A stretch of DNA of 6,617 nucleotides, taken from the NCBI GenBank assembly GCA_030594665.1, contig JAUVET010000081.1, positions 1 through 6,617 on the forward strand. The letters run 5' to 3'. Below, one piece after another: positions 4,211-6,617 of this stretch. Within the stretch, counting starts at the first letter, position 1. The number at the start of each line of letters is the position of its first letter. A model generated the notes under the pieces. The model was not told where the DNA came from, ran no database searches, and saw only the letters and a list, made by a program, of their open reading frames with translations. Origin of the DNA: Methanosarcinaceae archaeon. GTDB lineage: Archaea > Halobacteriota > Methanosarcinia > Methanosarcinales > Methanosarcinaceae. Both the position numbers and the translations under genes were made by a program.

Positions 4211-6102
4211 TTCCCCACCTCCGAAATTGCATTAAATTTACATATCCGGGCACATACCCCGCATCCGGTGCAAAGTGCAGTGATCTTTGCATGTTTATTT
4301 TCGGGATCAAACTCAATTGCAGGACAACCAAATTTAACACATTCCTTACACCCTGTACACTTATCCTGATCGATCACATACGGTTTTAGCCTGATGCCCG
4401 CACGTCTTGCATCAATGACACATGCCTGTTCTGCAATAACAACGGATGTCCCGTTGTATTCTTTCGCACGCTTGAAAACTTCCTCTGTTGCTTTGCAGTC
4501 ATAGGCATCAACAACTTCTACGAACTCCGCGCCAAGACCGCGACAGAGATCCTTGATCGATATATCAACTGTATTCTCTCCGGTTGCAGTCTTTCCCATG
4601 CCCGGATTCGGCTGATGTCCGGTCATGGCAGTCACGCGATTGTCAAGTATTGTGACAGTGATATTCGCTTTGTTGTAAACGGCATTCATAAGCCCGTTCA
4701 TTCCGGTATGGAAAAATGTAGAATCACCAATTGAGCAGCATATCGGACGTGATTCGCCTGCATGATAGATCCCGGATGCAAGTGTTATGCTCGAACCCAT
4801 GCAAAGAGTGGTCTCCACAGTACCGCTCTGTACACCAAGAGTGTAGCACCCAATATCGCTCGGATACACTGCATCGTTGCCAAATACCTTTTTCATGGCA
4901 TAGTACACAGCCCTGTGCGAACATCCCGGGCACATCGCAGGCGGCCTGAGTGGAAGTTCAATATCTGCCATATTAGCCATATTAGCTGCATCCCCCATCT
5001 CTTCCACACCAACCACATTAGCCACATCAACCATCTCCTCCACATCCACAGCAGACTCTGCAAGTTTGGTTTTTTCCCCTGTGCCAAAGGCATTTGTTAT
5101 TGCAGCCTCGCAAAGTTCAACATTCAATTCCCCAACCCTTGGTACAAAATCTCCTGTTTTTCCGATTATTCCGGTACATGAACCTGTTTCATTTGCGATT
5201 ATCCTGACCTTTTCCTCAACAACAGGCTCCAGTTCTTCAATAACAAGAACAGTTTCCACGTGTTCAAGCATATCCCTGATCAAACCCTGTGGAACAGGAA
5301 ATGTGCCAACTTTTAAGAATGATACATCGATCCCAAGATTCAAAATTGCCTCTTTTGTATACACAGATGCAATTCCGGATGCAATTATTCCGAACTTTTG
5401 TCCCGATACATTATTTAGTGTCAGTTCATTCCATTTTGAACTTTCAAGTTCCTTTGTGATATTTTCCTGGATCCCGAGAAGATGAGGATGTCGCACACGC
5501 GCATTCTTCGGGAGCATTACCCATCTATCTATAAGTTTCTCAAAATGTGCGATCGGCCTGTTTTCAACCACTTCACCAGACCCGACATCAGATTTCCCAT
5601 GCGAGATGCGTGTTGTCGGCCGGAATATCACAGGTATCTCGAATTTCTCGGATAATTCAAAAGCATAAGGGATCATGTCCTTTGCTTCCTGTATAGTGGA
5701 TGGGTCCAGGCATGGGACCAGTGAAAGATCCGCATACTTCCTGGTATCCTGCTCGTTCTGGGATGAATGGCATGACGGATCGTCTGCAACGATTATAACC
5801 ATCCCGCCTTTGACACCTGTATATGCAAGTGTCATCAAGGGATCGGCTGCAACATTGAGTCCTACGTGTTTCATGGTAACAACGGAACGCACGCCAGACC
5901 ATGCGGCACCTGCCGCCACTTCCATTGCAACTTTTTCGTTCACAGACCATTCGACATAGAAGTTCCTCTCGTCCATTCCGGACAATGTGTCAATGATCTC
6001 GGATGACGGCGTGCCGGGATATCCCGATATGACCTGTGCGCCTCCCTCTACAATTCCTCGCGCTATTGCGACGTTGCCAAGCATATATTCGCGTGTGCTC
6101 AT
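4207..6102 (-). CDS. iorA: Indolepyruvate:ferredoxin oxidoreductase, alpha subunit (TPP and 2x[4Fe-4S])
   Basis: This 631-residue protein has the full IorA architecture. The N-terminal pyrimidine-type domain begins MLGNVAIARG (7-16), with GYPGTPSSEI at 27-36 and the KHVGLNVAADPLM block at 78-90. The TPP-binding core has PPAMCPGCSHRA (387-398), the GDS motif (GDSTFFHTGMNG, 459-470) and LDNRVTAMTGHQPNPG (486-501). A C-terminal dicluster ferredoxin domain carries all eight cysteines: C582, C585, C588, C593 (with a four-residue last spacing) and C611, C614, C617, C621. The subunit binds TPP and passes electrons to ferredoxin. ATG 6102 is chosen because conserved sequence begins right after it and GGAGAT lies about 11 bases upstream. 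Its stop overlaps the iorB start. An unusual repetitive linker (352-381) separates the middle and TPP domains. The upstream region is occupied by a transposon remnant. Confidence 0.96.
   Translation of the reverse strand: MSTREYMLGNVAIARGIVEGGAQVISGYPGTPSSEIIDTLSGMDERNFYVEWSVNEKVAMEVAAGAAWSGVRSVVTMKHVGLNVAADPLMTLAYTGVKGGMVIIVADDPSCHSSQNEQDTRKYADLSLVPCLDPSTIQEAKDMIPYAFELSEKFEIPVIFRPTTRISHGKSDVGSGEVVENRPIAHFEKLIDRWVMLPKNARVRHPHLLGIQENITKELESSKWNELTLNNVSGQKFGIIASGIASVYTKEAILNLGIDVSFLKVGTFPVPQGLIRDMLEHVETVLVIEELEPVVEEKVRIIANETGSCTGIIGKTGDFVPRVGELNVELCEAAITNAFGTGEKTKLAESAVDVEEMVDVANVVGVEEMGDAANMANMADIELPLRPPAMCPGCSHRAVYYAMKKVFGNDAVYPSDIGCYTLGVQSGTVETTLCMGSSITLASGIYHAGESRPICCSIGDSTFFHTGMNGLMNAVYNKANITVTILDNRVTAMTGHQPNPGMGKTATGENTVDISIKDLCRGLGAEFVEVVDAYDCKATEEVFKRAKEYNGTSVVIAEQACVIDARRAGIRLKPYVIDQDKCTGCKECVKFGCPAIEFDPENKHAKITALCTGCGVCARICKFNAISEVGK
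4216..4222 (-). promoter_or_regulatory. Strong ribosome-binding site of iorB inside the iorA 3' end
   Basis: Read on the - strand, GGAGGTG is a near-full match to the archaeal anti-Shine-Dalgarno sequence. It lies five bases before the iorB ATG and fixes that start, within the last codons of iorA. Confidence 0.8.
4975..5046 (-). repeat. Tandem 36-bp duplication in the IorA interdomain linker
   Basis: Two adjacent 36-base units (5046-5011 and 5010-4975) agree at about 28 of 36 positions by hand count. They encode DVEEMVDVANVV and GVEEMGDAANMA. A shorter echo, AATATGGC, continues to about 4966, with GCTAATATG-like units of nine bases. The repeat is in frame and keeps the enzyme open. It falls between the middle domain and the TPP domain, where insertions are probably tolerated. 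Confidence 0.65.
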
Positions 6103-6145
6103 GTTAGATTCAGATCTCCTGATGTTTTGATATAGTGCATTTATG
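6103..6145 (-). promoter_or_regulatory. Short iorA leader between the transposon end and the start codon
   Basis: Only 43 bases separate the element end from the iorA ATG. They hold GGAGAT (6114-6119, - strand) as ribosome site and two poor TATA-like stretches (CATAAATG at 6137-6144 and CTATATCA near 6128-6135). Both lie too close to the ribosome site for a normal leader. The promoter may therefore lie in the remnant, or iorAB may depend on read-through from mtrH. Confidence 0.4.
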
Positions 6146-6200
6146 GTGAACTGCTCCTAATCCTGCTCCTAACCCTGCCGCTATACGGCGAGGAAGGAGC
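6146..6200 (-). mobile_element. Right end of an IS200/IS605-type element (hairpin and 12-bp tandem repeats)
   Basis: GCTCCT (6165-6170) pairs with AGGAGC (6195-6200), then CCT/AGG and GCCG/CGGC, around the loop CTATA. The tnpB stop codon falls in this hairpin and loop. Outside it are two copies of CTGCTCCTAAYC (6151-6162, 6163-6174). Read on the - strand the sequence then ends ...CAGTTCAC, at 6146. Sub-terminal hairpins and a TTCAC-like end are typical of the right end of this family. I find no tnpA and no left end, so this is a remnant. Confidence 0.6.
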
Positions 6201-6382
6201 TTCCCGCTTCATTCCCCTGACCAATGTCAGTGAATTCACAGGCTCTAGCCGTAGTTCCTACGGTGCTAAGGTTTAAGATATTAATTGTAGCATTGACATC
6301 CCTGTCATTTCCGGACCACTGTAAGGACACTTATGTGTACGTACTGAAAGAGATGAAGACGTTCTTGAATGACCTAAACAGA
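6181..6382 (-). pseudogene. tnpB: Decayed C-terminus of a TnpB (IS605 OrfB) nuclease
   Basis: From about 6315 to the TAG at 6181-6183 one - strand frame reads GNDRDVNATINILN, then TVGTTARACEF and NEAGSSFLAV. The DRDVNAxINIL block is the signature just after the zinc finger of TnpB, and the TxGTTARAC tail is common in archaeal copies. Upstream, a different frame (codons ending at 6318) reads SVICLGH, then SLSVRTHKCPYSG, which corresponds to the zinc-ribbon half CSxCGH...RxxxCPxCG. The element therefore has at least one frameshift near 6310-6320, and zinc-ligand cysteines are altered (CPYC to CPYS, and one of the first pair missing). The RuvC domain and everything before it are absent, because mtrH begins immediately upstream. 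It cannot make a working nuclease. Confidence 0.82.
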
Positions 6383-6617
6383 TCACACTAAAATGTTGAT
6401 CGGATGTCTACTTGATGGTTCAATACCAAGATCAGCACATGCTTCTGAGATCATAATATCACTCATGGCGGCCACTGGGAATGTATAAGGCGCATTTTCG
6501 ATCGGACCATATAATACAAAATCACCTGCCACAGCCTGTTGCAAACATGTTGAAGCGATATCACACACCTGGAATATTTGCGGATCCTCTTTTCGCTTTG
6601 CTTTGAGCCAATTCCAT
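6383..6617 (-). CDS. mtrH: Tetrahydromethanopterin S-methyltransferase subunit H, C-terminus (5' partial)
   Basis: The - strand frame is open from the window edge to TGA at 6383-6385, giving 77 residues. It reads WLKAKRKEDPQIFQVCDIAS, then GDFVLYGPIENAPYTFPVAA, and ends HPINILV. The YGPIENAPYxFP block is characteristic of the MtrH C-terminus. MtrH is the cytoplasmic subunit that transfers the methyl group between methyl-H4MPT and the MtrA corrinoid, and the whole Mtr complex couples this to sodium pumping. In Methanosarcinales mtrH is the last gene of mtrEDCBAFGH, which fits its position, with nothing of the operon after it. The tnpB remnant begins at its stop codon, so the last residue or two may come from the junction. 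An MtrH-family paralogue acting with another corrinoid protein cannot be excluded from this fragment. Confidence 0.85.
   Translation of the reverse strand, partial: WNWLKAKRKEDPQIFQVCDIASTCLQQAVAGDFVLYGPIENAPYTFPVAAMSDIMISEACADLGIEPSSRHPINILV

Noticed and set aside
4975..5046. CRISPR or structured repeat array inside iorA
   Set aside because: There are only two imperfect 36-base units with no spacers, and both are in frame in a coding region. It is a linker duplication.

Overview
The gene content points to a methanogenic or methane-oxidising archaeon of the Methanosarcinales type (Methanosarcinaceae, ANME-2 or Methanoperedens-like). The window holds the C-terminus of an MtrH methyltransferase, a free-standing NrpR-domain protein without a DNA-binding domain (the NrpRII type known from Methanosarcina), an archaeal IorAB indolepyruvate:ferredoxin oxidoreductase, AT-rich gaps with archaeal TATA-like boxes, and GGTGAT/GGAGGTG ribosome sites. 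The assignment is by family recognition only, and the genus cannot be fixed from this window.

Layout, left to right. (1) 1-390, + strand: 3' end of carB, followed by a hairpin/T-rich terminator. (2) 391-765: a gap between convergent genes holding two GC-rich hairpins, one followed by five T. (3) 766-1524, - strand: nrpRII, with a TTG start and a good ribosome site. (4) 1525-2050: a divergent regulatory gap dense in dyad symmetries, with a TATA box at 1993-2000. (5) 2051-3319, + strand: a three-gene operon of two small three-helix membrane proteins, which are gapless tandem paralogues, and a RecA/KaiC-like protein that appears to lack the P-loop. (6) 3320-3616: terminators plus a nested palindromic, MITE-like element of about 184 bp. 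(7) 3617-6102, - strand: iorB and iorA, overlapping by ATGA. (8) 6146-6382: decayed 3' end of an IS200/IS605-family tnpB with its hairpin right end. (9) 6383-6617, - strand: 3' end of mtrH, cut by the window edge.

The known genes belong to pyrimidine/arginine precursor synthesis (carB), nitrogen regulation (nrpRII), aromatic amino-acid/aryl-acid metabolism (iorAB) and methanogenesis or its reversal (mtrH). The tnpB remnant lies between mtrH and iorA with all three on the same strand, and its end stops 43 bp before the iorA start codon, so it has probably reshaped the iorA promoter region. The part most likely to be undescribed is the 2051-3319 operon: a duplicated small membrane protein coupled to a degenerate RecA-fold protein, behind a promoter region rich in operator-like palindromes. 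No CRISPR array, tRNA or rRNA was seen.
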